Assembly (NCBI GenBank): GCA_014885115.2
Contig: WKLE02001425.1
Coordinates: 1-16,501 of the forward strand
Source of the DNA: Asterionellopsis glacialis
Taxonomy: Eukaryota > Bacillariophyta > Plagiogrammaphyceae > Rhaphoneidales > Asterionellopsidaceae
Reading direction: 5' to 3'
DNA: 16,501 nt
The translations under genes and the position numbers were made by a program. A model generated the notes under the pieces. It was not told where the DNA came from, did not search any database, and was given only the letters and a program-made list of their open reading frames with translations. This document shows, in pieces, positions 1-8,390 of the stretch. Each line of letters begins with the position of its first letter. The stretch's first letter is position 1.

Positions 1-878
1 TGCATTTTATTTTGTGTGAGAAATTGTCCTTTTTTGTGGTCCTAATGCTACTTTGGTTTTCATTTCATGCATTAAAAAAAGTGAAGGAGATACAAAATAA
101 GTTAGAAAGAGGCCATCAAAAAATGTAGAAAATCCCTGAATCAAACAACAGATGCTCTTATTCTGATTGTTTCATTGAATAAAATTAAGTCTCTCTGTGA
201 GTTTTATTTTTCCTTTAGATTGCTTTTTTTGAGTGATGGATCTATAAAAAGTAAGTCACTCCAGTGCCTTTTTTTGAGTCACCCAGGTAATTTTATTAAG
301 GTTGTATTGACTGCACACACACTGCCTTGTGTGCCTCCCCCCAAATTTTCACTTTTTTTTGTTCTTCCACAAATTTCTAGATTTTTTATTTTTAACAAAT
401 TTTTGTTTTACCTCCCAAACCCCTCAGAAGGCACATCAAATGTTTACCTTCTGTGTTGAAAACAGATTAGGAACGTCCAAATATGTTACATATTAGTGAA
501 TTTATCAACTGAAATTGTAGCAGAGGGGATTGGAATATTGAAATATTGTGTGATTTTCATAAAAAATCACTAAATTTTGCTAAATATTGATTTTTAACCA
601 AAAATTACATGCCACGACACTACTACCAGCCTCTCCTACAATTGCAGATAAAAAGATATTACTTTAGTACCCCTACTAAAAGGTTTGACCATTTCTGGTT
701 GGTAGAAGTGATATTCAGAAGCACCAGGATAGGACTCCAGTTCAGCATCAGATTTTATTTTTTATTGAGAATAGGTATTGCCAATATTTCACAAGACTCT
801 CAAAACAACTCTTCAGTACCAGACACACTAAGAAGAGACAAATCAAACAAGGAACAGACATGATAAATACTTAATCGG
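1..878. other. AT-rich gene-free stretch
   Basis: I see no supportable gene here. Short open frames exist on the plus strand (175-459 and 609-863), but they are rich in Phe, Leu, Ser and Lys from T and A runs, show no domain or repeat, and lack a convincing coding pattern. The stretch is AT-rich with homopolymer T tracts (for example 353-360) and has no tRNA-like cloverleaf or clear promoter. Confidence 0.6.
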
Positions 879-1243
879 CTTCATACTTATTGACTTGAAA
901 TTTGATGATTATATTATTAAATATTGTCTCATCATGAGACAAGTATGTATTCATGTAGAGGATATTACCCTATGTGCGGACCATACGGCCTTAAGTGAAT
1001 ATACTTCATACTTATTGGCTTTGAAATTTGATGATTATATTATTAATTAATATTGTCTTGTTGTGAGACAAGTATTTGTTCATGTAGAGGATATTACCTG
1101 ATGTGCAGACCATACGGACTTAAGTGAATATACTTCATACTTATCGACTTGAAATTTGACGATTATATTCTCAACAAGATATTGTTTTGTCGTCAGATAA
1201 ATTAATGAAGAGGATATTATCCCATATGGCCTTAAGTGAATAT
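879..1243. repeat. Three tandem copies of a ~125-bp unit
   Basis: Three head-to-tail copies start at 879, 1004 and 1133, each opening with CTTCATACTTAT and a GACTTGAAATTTGA-like block and ending with a CTTAAGTGAATAT-like block. Copies 1 and 2 are close to each other; copy 3 is shorter and more diverged. Copy 1 carries a perfect inverted repeat (TTGTCTCAT at 924-932, ATGAGACAA at 934-942, one-base loop). The hairpin is weaker in copy 2 and nearly lost in copy 3. No frame stays open through the array, so it is non-coding. It could be a minisatellite or part of a non-autonomous mobile element; the sequence does not decide. Confidence 0.85.
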
Positions 1244-1586
1244 TCATGAAGGCACTATATATGATAATTATTGATAACCCCTAATATCTGAGTTTGAAAA
1301 ATCGGCCTCAACGGACAATATATGGAGTAAAAAGACGTGGAAATCCATGCAATTTTGGTATTGCCCTTTCTGCAGTCAATATGACCTTAAGGTGTGCATA
1401 CTGCACAAATTAGGACAGATGACAGACTGTTTTTCAAATGATTGGGTAACTCAAAAATATGAGATGGGCTGGCTTTTTATAATGCTAAACATACTATGAC
1501 TAAGGGTGACTGTTGACTCAAAGTGGCACTTTTTTTTGTCCATAAAACCAACATGAATTGTGGTACTGAAATCTCTCAGTTTCATG
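1244..1586. other. Gene-free spacer
   Basis: No gene is supported between the tandem repeat and the minus-strand frame ending at 1587. In the minus direction this is the 3' side of that frame, and some short in-frame stretches beyond its TGA could be decayed coding sequence, but nothing can be recognised. Confidence 0.4.
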
Positions 1587-2285
1587 TCAGGACTGAACTG
1601 ATATCCTTTTCTGATGTGATAAAGTTTTTTTTACAATGTCGTGGATGCGACATAATTCCCTAAAAATATGTTCAGTGCAGGATTTGTAATATTGTGGAAA
1701 TGAACTGAAATCAATATCATGAAGGGATTTAGTTTGGATGCCATCATAAGAATACCGGACAATGAACACATTGCACATTCCACAGCAGGAAAATGTGCCA
1801 TTTTGGATACTGTTGATGTGAAATACCCAACATATTTGGCTGATTTTGTTAGAATTATGGCACTTGTTTTTGAACATTTGGTAGACTTCAGGTATCATGC
1901 CAACATCTTTGAATTGAGAAGTATTTATGCCAGGAATAATTTTGTCAACAGAGGGATTATTAGAAACCTTATCAAAATAATTAATTAGAATGCAAAAATT
2001 GTAATCATCTTTTGTGTCTGGTCTATCATTTACTGCAAATTTTTTGTACTGTTTAATATCAAGGATTCTGCCAAACGTGTTCTTATTTTTGAGTTGCACA
2101 AATTCACCAGGACCAAGGTAAATACCTAACAGCTTAAATGGGGAAACATACTGACAGCATAAATTGACCTTGGTAGGGTCAAGGCCATTGCTATGGACAT
2201 GGTTAAGTTGCTTTTGATTCTTTGACTGGGGGTGTGCATTGCAGAACAGCGTAACTCGGAGAGAGTCTTGTGGAGTTGACCACAA
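1587..2285 (-). pseudogene. Partial/decayed frame of unknown function, weakly BAH-like
   Basis: This is a 232-codon open frame whose first 129 codons contain no ATG; it opens only at a TTG (2285), and the first ATG is codon 130 (1898-1896). It is therefore probably an internal exon or fragment rather than a full gene. Residues about 53-105 (GIYLGPGEFVQLK, then GRILDI, then a hydrophobic ILINYF) and about 131-180 (a V-Y-Q stretch, then ICWVFHI and NVFIVRY) resemble the order of a BAH-type domain: an 'EFV..' strand, a 'grI..I' strand and a later I/V-rich block. I also have a general memory of similar frames in diatom repeats. Cysteines are frequent but not in a zinc-finger spacing I recognise. 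Composition is AT-rich like the flank, which fits a mobile-element remnant. The domain call is tentative. Confidence 0.4.
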
Positions 2286-2613
2286 AAGACAGTTTTTTGT
2301 CTGGCCTTAACACCAAAAAAATGACATCATCTTCTCAGGATGGTATTATAAAATTAGTGAGCCTTGAGTTGGTAGACTTTTTGTGTTAAAATTTACAGAA
2401 GCGTCCATTTTGTACTGAGTCTACTGAGCCAAAATTTGAACTAGTCAAGCCCGAATGTGACGTAGGGGTCTCCAGTCACACGCTACGATTGAACTTGAGA
2501 TCTACTCTGTTCAATTTCCGACTCATTCGAACGGTCGAAATTTTTAATCGTACGAGTCAAATTCCGATTAAACCAAAAATTGAACTCCTAAAAAATGTTT
2601 TCTACCGGACACG
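2286..2613. other. Intergenic spacer upstream of the interrupted gene
   Basis: No gene is seen. It contains TCGAACGGTCGA-like and AATTCCGATTAAA stretches around 2520-2580. By position it should hold the promoter and 5' UTR of the gene starting at 2614, but I cannot assign a specific element. Confidence 0.4.
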
Positions 2614-3567
2614 ATGGCCTTATCACATACCTCCAGTTTAACCACCTTTGGACGGAGAGGAATTCGCCTCTTTGCAAATAGCCAACGCGATGCTGCTAGT
2701 TGCTCTTCAAAAACCATCCACACTGGTATAGATAATCTCGCTCCCCGTTACAGCAAAATCCTTTCCGAGTGCGAACCATATGTGATAACGCATAAGAACA
2801 ACCTCTCAGAATTGGACCTGGCACCTTTTGGCTATCAAATTAAGGAAGAGCATCTGTACGATCCCACACGTCTTAACAGCCGTCATTTGATCAATAGTCT
2901 TCATCATCTGGATGCTGCCTGCTTTGGTAGCCAGGAAATGGTCACACCCCGTTGAGTAATGTTCGACTGTGGAGGGTTTCCTGGTATCGTTTTTGGATTC
3001 GGTCGTAAAGCTGTGAAACTGGATGACAGGGTTCGTCATGCTTACAAGTTAATGGATGACAAGGACGACGATATTTTCGTGCCTTTTTCCATGTGGGTTG
3101 CGATCCGTTGTGCTGAAGAAGGCGCATGGTTTGGGCACCACTTCTCCTCGGCCAATTTTATTGCTGAAAAACCCATGCCAGGGGTTGGCACCATCACCAA
3201 GGCTTTTGGTATGAAGCTGGCCAAAATCAGTAAGCAATACGGCGCAACCCAGTGGGACAATAAAAGCCTGGGCATCCACCTTGCCCTGGGTCCCATGAAC
3301 CTACTAAGCGCTTTTCCTCCGGCCCATACCCACCCAGAGACCCTGACCTACCGAATCGATATTGAGGAGGAGCGCATTGTTGCCCCCTTGCAGGCGGGCT
3401 GGAAACCGGTACAAGAAGGGGGGGGATTCTATATCGATTGCATCGATCATGAGGGTATCCGCAAGCTCCACGATGACATCGAAAAAGGGTCACGCTATCG
3501 AATAATACGCATCGAACGTCTCGAGCATGGGCGCCAACGCCTTTGGCTGGAAGTTCTTGTACAGTAA
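2614..3567 (+). pseudogene. Unrecognised conserved-type protein split by one in-frame TGA
   Basis: Two frames, 2614-2955 (113 codons) and 2959-3567 (202 codons plus stop), lie in the same reading frame and are separated only by a TGA at 2953-2955 and one GTA codon. Read through, they give a 317-position protein. The stop sits in a tightly packed stretch (EMVTPR, stop, VMFDCGGFPG), where a single G-to-A change from TGG (Trp) is the simplest origin. The ATG at 2614 has a favourable context (ACGATGG). Residues 1-35 are rich in Ser, Thr and Arg with no acidic residue until about 26, consistent with a mitochondrial or plastid presequence (inference). Later blocks look conserved: FGFGR, SMWVAI..AEEGAWFGHH, KQYGATQW and PPAHTHPETLTYRI. 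I cannot name the family; it feels like an uncharacterised bacterial-type protein. GC is near 57-60% at 3301-3420, well above the flanks, which could reflect transfer from bacteria or just coding constraint. It may be a recent pseudogene, a readthrough gene, or carry a sequencing error. Confidence 0.7.
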
Positions 3568-4454
3568 GTATTTAGGACCGGTTAAGAATCCAACTTGAAT
3601 CTTCTTCTTGTGTGTCAACTGATTTTGCAAAAAGCTAAAAATCCCAAAGGAATCTTTTGAGAGGCTTAAAAAGGCCCGAAAATCCGGAAATCATTCTGTC
3701 CATGTAAACCCTGACCTCAAAGAAAGCTGAAAAGCTTAAATCACACTAGCAGCCCACACTTTGAACACATGTCGCCAAGAGTCGAGTGAAGATCAACAAT
3801 ATTAGAATAATGTATGCCATATTGCTTTCTGCAACATGAACACCATCATAAACCAAAGGGGGAGGGGTCGCCAAAACTAAAGGTACAAAAATGGTTATTA
3901 ACACCGAGTGTTCATTTCATTAAAAAATTCAAGGATCTACAGTGTGAAGTCGGACGGAAGTGCTTATGAATCCGCCAAAGGCACTTACACTTCAGATGTG
4001 ATAACTTCAAAGTATGGTTGATCTACAGTGTAAAGTCGGATGGAAGTGTTGATGGAACCACCAAGTGCATTCACACCACAGACGTCATGACCTAAAAAAT
4101 GGTTGGAATGCAGAATTTAGAATAATTTCGATCTAAATCTAAACACCTCGATAATCACTTGCAAGAATACTATAAGTCAATTGAGATTGAAAGAGCAGAC
4201 CTTTCAACAACGAATTTTCTGAAGGAAATTGTATACCCTATTTATTGGATTTTTCAGATTTGACTGTGGTAATTGAATTCAGATCTTCCATTAGACGAAC
4301 GTCCTTTTCTCACCGTCGTCGTTCCCGAGTAATGATTTTCGGAAGCGAGTTTTCGGAGCAACTGTCTGGATTATGCGTGCACCCGTGTACGGCAACAATC
4401 AAGTGGATTTAAGGACCCATATGTTAACGAGGTCATCCATTCCACCTGTGCAAT
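3568..4454. other. Intergenic region between two convergent genes
   Basis: This 887-bp stretch lies between the 3' ends of the interrupted plus-strand gene and the minus-strand RRM gene. Apart from the two-copy 86-bp repeat at 3934-4105 I see no gene. A more GC-rich patch at about 4295-4400 has stops in all the frames I checked and is probably UTR of the RRM gene. Confidence 0.5.
3934..4105. repeat. Two tandem copies of an 86-bp unit
   Basis: Copy 1 starts at 3934 and copy 2 at 4020, both with GATCTACAGTGT, then AAGTCGGA(C/T)GGAAGTG. They continue with matching blocks (CCRCCAA, GCAYTYACAC, CAGAYGTSATRAC) and end in a TATGGTT/AATGGTTG block. Differences are scattered substitutions rather than indels. 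In one frame both copies begin IYSVKSDGS, but a period of 86 is not a multiple of three, so a single frame cannot span both. I treat it as a non-coding duplication, possibly of an old coding fragment. Confidence 0.75.
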
Positions 4455-5510
4455 TCAATCAGTCCAGTCAATGCGGATAGGTCTTCCAAGTAAATTTTTC
4501 CCATTCAGAGTGGCCGCTTTGTCGCATGCTTCTGGATTCCAGAATTCGACAAAACCACAGCCCTTAAAGTCACCGCTATCCTTGTGATGGAGCCACCTTA
4601 CAGCCTTCACTTCGGCACCAACATTGTCAAAGAACTTGTTGATTCCATCATCATCAATGTCGTATGAGAGGTTCCCTATGAAGAGTTTGACGCAGTTCTC
4701 TGGTTTTTCACTCATCGCCTTTACACCAGTACCTCCAGCTTGGCCACCACCACTGACAACCTTCTTCTCTGGTGGCCAGATATCACCCTCGCGTGCTGGA
4801 GCAAAGTTGATTTTCACAGGGCGTCCCATGAGCTGAGATCCGGCCTTTGCCACAGCTTCGGCAGCATTTTTTGAATTGTCCATTTCACAGAAGGCACTTC
4901 CGTAAAATTTGCCTGTTTCTTTATCGGTAATCCACTTGATATGAGTAACATCTCCCGGCAAAAAGGCACCTAGGCCTGCTTCATCAACAGCAAACGGAAG
5001 ATTTCCAAGAAACAATCGTGTAACTCCTTGTGGATTTCCTTTGCATGGCTTATTCTTGGAAGCTTTATCATTCACAGTATCAGAAGTTGATTTATCCGGT
5101 ACAGCTTCTTTTTCTTCCTCTGTTTCAGCTGCGTTCTGTTTTTTTTGTTTTTCTTCTTCTCCTTCAGAGGGCGGGTTCAATTTTTTCTTTTTCTTCTTAT
5201 CTTTCTTTTTCTTCTTTTCTTCCTTTGACTTCCGCTTCTTTTGTTTTTTGAGAGTCACGATACCATCAGCGTCAAGGTCTATATGGCCTTCCTTTTCAAG
5301 TTCTTGAACTGTTCGTTTGAATGTCTTCTTTCCTGATTTGTCAGAATCATCCATTTGCAACGATAGAAGGACAAGACGGCGCAATCGCTTAACAGGTAAA
5401 CTACCGGTGCTTGATGCCTCTCCATCAGTTTCCTCTTTGGTTGCTCCCTGGAGTGTTGAAAGGATTGTTTCAGTCCAATTGATAGAATCATCAGTACCTT
5501 TGTTCCCCAT
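4455..5510 (-). CDS. Lysine-rich protein with two RRM domains, nucleolin-like
   Basis: This intact 351-residue single-exon gene is a probable nuclear/nucleolar RNA-binding protein. Residues about 36-88 form a compact charged domain (VKRLRRLVLLSL, then FKRTVQELEKEG and LDADGIVTLK) that looks like a small helical or winged-helix fold; its function is not known to me. Residues 87-110 are almost all Lys, a strong nuclear/nucleolar localisation signal, followed by an acidic Glu/Lys linker to about 160. RRM1 spans about 164-238 with RNP2 LFLGNL (166-171) and RNP1 KFYGSAFC (201-208). RRM2 spans about 274-349 with RNP2 LFIGNL (276-281) and RNP1 FKGCGFVE (315-322). RRM1 and RRM2 RNP1 aromatic residues are retained, so RNA binding is plausible. 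A Gly-rich linker (254-262) joins the RRMs. Domain order resembles nucleolin-like proteins of plants and protists, with likely roles in rRNA processing (inference). It stops right after RRM2, with no RGG tail. The start ATG is the first in frame, and the gene is convergent with its upstream-coordinate neighbour. Confidence 0.94.
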   Translation of the reverse strand: MGNKGTDDSINWTETILSTLQGATKEETDGEASSTGSLPVKRLRRLVLLSLQMDDSDKSGKKTFKRTVQELEKEGHIDLDADGIVTLKKQKKRKSKEEKKKKKDKKKKKKLNPPSEGEEEKQKKQNAAETEEEKEAVPDKSTSDTVNDKASKNKPCKGNPQGVTRLFLGNLPFAVDEAGLGAFLPGDVTHIKWITDKETGKFYGSAFCEMDNSKNAAEAVAKAGSQLMGRPVKINFAPAREGDIWPPEKKVVSGGGQAGGTGVKAMSEKPENCVKLFIGNLSYDIDDDGINKFFDNVGAEVKAVRWLHHKDSGDFKGCGFVEFWNPEACDKAATLNGKNLLGRPIRIDWTD

Positions 5511-6233
5511 TCTTTACTGTTTGTTTCAATATCTAGATCGTTCTGATTTAACCTCTGTCACCTGGTGGTTTCGTTCCCTTTCCTTGAGATGTGTGGTAAC
5601 AGTATTTTCGAGGTGTCAAAGCATTCTGAGAAAACAATCTCTCAAATCAAAATAATATCTCATCAGAAGCAACAAAAACTATTGAAAATTCGAAAATTGA
5701 CTTGGCTGAGAAACGTCCTGTCTGTCCTTGTACCGGTTTGCGTAAAATTATCTGTACCAGGTACCACTACTACCATTGTTACCGAAAGATAGCATTATCT
5801 TAAAATTTAGACTGAAATTATTTTGTCTTGTGATGCAACGGCGTTACCATGGGTATTCTTCTCCAATATTCCAATCAGGTTACACCAGCACTACATCAAA
5901 GCTCTGAAAGTCTTTTGAAAGTCCGAGTTGATGAGTGGTTTCTTTGAAAAAGGGAATTTTCCATGTTGAAAATTTACCATTCACATGCCTCTTTCGGGAC
6001 AAAACATTGAGAAGAGCTAAAAGGCAACCAAAATTTAGAGCAGTTTTTTGTTTTTTGAGTGTTTCAAGTAACTATTTTAATATGTACAGCTGTAAACTAC
6101 TCTTAACCTATTACGAATTATGTAAAGCACCAATTTCCGATGCAGGAGCTCTTATTTTTATATGGTGTACATGCATGTTTAGCAACAAGCAAGGTCTTAT
6201 AAACTAGATGAGTGACGGATGTATGAGTTGGGC
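5511..6233. other. Intergenic region upstream of the RRM gene
   Basis: This 723-bp stretch holds the promoter side of the minus-strand RRM gene and the 3' side of the Cys-rich gene. I see no supportable gene; short open frames here lack any domain. A GTACCAGGTAC motif lies at 5754-5764 and a TACCGGT at 5731-5737, related to palindromes found elsewhere in the window. Confidence 0.5.
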
Positions 6234-8390
6234 TTAGGGTCGTGCACATACTTTCAGCGTCGTGTCAATGACACCATCACTATTTGGATCAGGCCAATTG
6301 CAAAATCCTGAGGCACACTGAGTGTTACGAATGCAAGAATAATCATCTTGGATTCCTCCAGTGGGAGCACACTGGTATGAACGGCATGAAAATGAAGCAA
6401 CCTGTCCACTGGTATCCAAACTTGTATCCCAATATCCTTGCACACAAGTGCATGAAGACGATGCGCCAGTAGCAGCATAATTCTGACAGAAGAGGCTTGA
6501 TGTACATTCTTCATAATCCTGGAGAGGTTCATAACAGGCCCAGCAGGCGACACCTGATGTCGAGGCAAGATACTTTTGTGTGTATCCATCGTAATCGGCA
6601 CAATTACAGTTGATATCTGTAGCACATTGTGCGTCTTCAAGTTTGGGACATGGATACGATGATCCATCCCCGGTAGCTCCCACAGGTATGCTATCTTTTG
6701 ATTGGCATACTCCTTCGAAGCACAGGGAATTTGGGGCACAATCGATGGTGTTTTCGCACGCTTCTCCATCAGAGAGAGCACACGCATAACAGGTTACATC
6801 GGCACTAGCAGCGAGCTCTATATAATTGTCCTTGCTGCCAGACGGATCACAAGTACAGGCGGAATCTGTTCCGCAGTAACGAGTAGACCCACCTTCGGTT
6901 TCGGTGGGGCAAAAGACAGGAATCTCGTCTTTTTTTGTACATATGTTATTGTAACAATCAGCATCAAAAGCACAGTCAGTATTCTCTGTACATGCTTCGC
7001 CGTAGTCAATGGCACATGCAAAACACATACTGCCTTCAACTGTGGTATTTGTTCTCAAATTTTTTGTTACTTCTCCATCGCACGAGCACAATGAATCATA
7101 GGAGCACTGCTGACCATTCTCATTACTAGTTGTAGGACAACTTCTAGGCACGTCATCATAGTCTGTGCATGTTTCACCATAACACTGAGAATCAATGCAA
7201 TCAATATCCTCCTCGCATCCGGAAGTTTCAACCGGTAGAGAACAGGTGTAACATGTATCTCCATCAGTGGATTGGACTGAATGTTGGATCCTGGGCGAGT
7301 CACAATAACAATTTGCATTGTTGTTGCAATTTCCCGATTCACCACAAGGTTGGGGAACTTCTTGTGGATCGATGCATTGACTATCGTTGCACACTTCTGA
7401 GTCAGAGCAATCAAAATTGTCGGTGCATGCCACAGTACTGTCCTCAGGTAGAGCGCACGCATAGCAAGGATCACCGTTGCTTTGTTGTAGCTCAAGTCTT
7501 AAAGTTTTTGTGTCGTCTTCAGGATTGGGGCACTCACAACTTGCCTCAGCCGTACATTGCCTTGAACTTCCATTGGATGAGTGAGGACAATATACAGGGA
7601 CTGAGGTGATCGGAATGCATGTAGCTTGGTTACCATTATCGTAGCACACGGAATTCCTGATGCATTGAATTTCTTCTACCTCTGGGTCGCAAATGCCACC
7701 ATCGGGAATATTACAGGCATAGCATAAATCGCCTGCATTGCTTCCAGAAGAAAGTTCAAAACTATATTTTGCAGTACGATCGGTTCCGAAACATTCACAG
7801 TCTGCATCAAGGGTACAGCTCCGAGAACTAGATGTAGTAGTTTCTGGACAAGCTACAGTAATGGTACTTGAATCCCTACACTGTCCTTCGTGGCATTGGG
7901 AGTTAGGGTGGCATTCGATGTTTTCGGTACAACTTTGCCCATTAAGCAATACACATCCGAAGCAACCCGTGTAACTGTCTGGGCCAAAAAAGGAGAACTC
8001 AAGCCTCTCTGAGCCAGTCGGACACGTGCAACTTGAGGAAGCTGTGTCGTATTGGCATAATCTCTCACCACCTTCGTGAGTAGGACAAGCCGTTTGCAAT
8101 TCACGATCACGTTCCGAATCACGATAGTTTGCAACAGGAAAATCCTTTTTGAAAGTCGCATCAATTGTCGATTCAACTTGAGGATCTCCGATGACGTGAT
8201 CAAAGATGAGTGAGGCATCTTTTACAATCAACATCGGAGTTTCGACACTTGATTTCTTGGGTTGCGCAATAGTAACAACTTGTGGTTTCTTATCATTTGT
8301 CAGACTCCTGTACACAGTACCGATACGTGCCTCAGCTATAGGGCTTGAGGCTAGCACTGCAACAAGAAGCAATGAGTTGAAAAGCGTCAT
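6234..8390 (-). CDS. Secreted protein with seven 10-cysteine repeats
   Basis: This intact 718-residue single-exon gene encodes a secreted or cell-surface protein. Residues 1-21 are a clear signal peptide (hydrophobic LLLVAVLA core, AEA before the likely cut at 21/22). Residues 22-96 form a Cys-free pro-region ending in charged DSERDREL. The RXL motif at 96-98 lies just before the first Cys-repeat and matches the processing site known from diatom cell-wall proteins. Residues 102-649 are seven tandem units, each with exactly ten Cys in one pattern: CP, C, C-x-C, C-x-x-C, C, DC, C, C. Units begin at Cys 102, 181, 268, 349, 418, 494 and 581. A tail with six Cys (669-715) follows. All Cys (76) are in this region, an even number, so full disulphide pairing is possible. 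No transmembrane segment or GPI-type hydrophobic C-terminus is seen. N-glycosylation sequons are few (273, 335, 448). The spacing is vaguely like EB or Dickkopf-type Cys modules, but I recognise no exact family. A cell-wall, mucilage or adhesive role is inference. Confidence 0.93.
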   Translation of the reverse strand: MTLFNSLLLVAVLASSPIAEARIGTVYRSLTNDKKPQVVTIAQPKKSSVETPMLIVKDASLIFDHVIGDPQVESTIDATFKKDFPVANYRDSERDRELQTACPTHEGGERLCQYDTASSSCTCPTGSERLEFSFFGPDSYTGCFGCVLLNGQSCTENIECHPNSQCHEGQCRDSSTITVACPETTTSSSRSCTLDADCECFGTDRTAKYSFELSSGSNAGDLCYACNIPDGGICDPEVEEIQCIRNSVCYDNGNQATCIPITSVPVYCPHSSNGSSRQCTAEASCECPNPEDDTKTLRLELQQSNGDPCYACALPEDSTVACTDNFDCSDSEVCNDSQCIDPQEVPQPCGESGNCNNNANCYCDSPRIQHSVQSTDGDTCYTCSLPVETSGCEEDIDCIDSQCYGETCTDYDDVPRSCPTTSNENGQQCSYDSLCSCDGEVTKNLRTNTTVEGSMCFACAIDYGEACTENTDCAFDADCYNNICTKKDEIPVFCPTETEGGSTRYCGTDSACTCDPSGSKDNYIELAASADVTCYACALSDGEACENTIDCAPNSLCFEGVCQSKDSIPVGATGDGSSYPCPKLEDAQCATDINCNCADYDGYTQKYLASTSGVACWACYEPLQDYEECTSSLFCQNYAATGASSSCTCVQGYWDTSLDTSGQVASFSCRSYQCAPTGGIQDDYSCIRNTQCASGFCNWPDPNSDGVIDTTLKVCARP
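6444..8087 (-). repeat. Coding array of seven 10-Cys modules (60-87 residues each)
   Basis: The array lies within the secreted-protein gene. Unit Cys spans, in residues, are 102-171, 181-258, 268-339, 349-408, 418-484, 494-562 and 581-649. The central part of each unit (between the CxC and CxxC pairs) is the most variable, while the 'aromatic-A-C' and 'D-C' landmarks are most constant. Linkers often end in a Val/Ile-Pro-Val type sequence just before the next Cys-Pro. Unit 4 is the shortest and lacks the Pro after its first Cys; unit 7 replaces DC by FC. The array is diverged at DNA level, so the duplications are old. Confidence 0.9.

Noticed and set aside
175..863. Two plus-strand open frames (94 and 84 codons) in the left flank
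   Set aside because: They are composed largely of codons from T and A runs, have no domain, no good start context and no recognisable partner, so chance in AT-rich DNA explains them.
2953..2955. TGA read as selenocysteine
   Set aside because: No clear SECIS-like core was seen by eye in the ~300 bp downstream, and the surrounding residues fit Trp better. A dedicated SECIS search would decide.
5030..5307. Plus-strand Phe/Ser-rich frames opposite the lysine tract of the RRM gene
   Set aside because: They are the antisense of Lys codons (TTC/TTT runs) and have no independent support.
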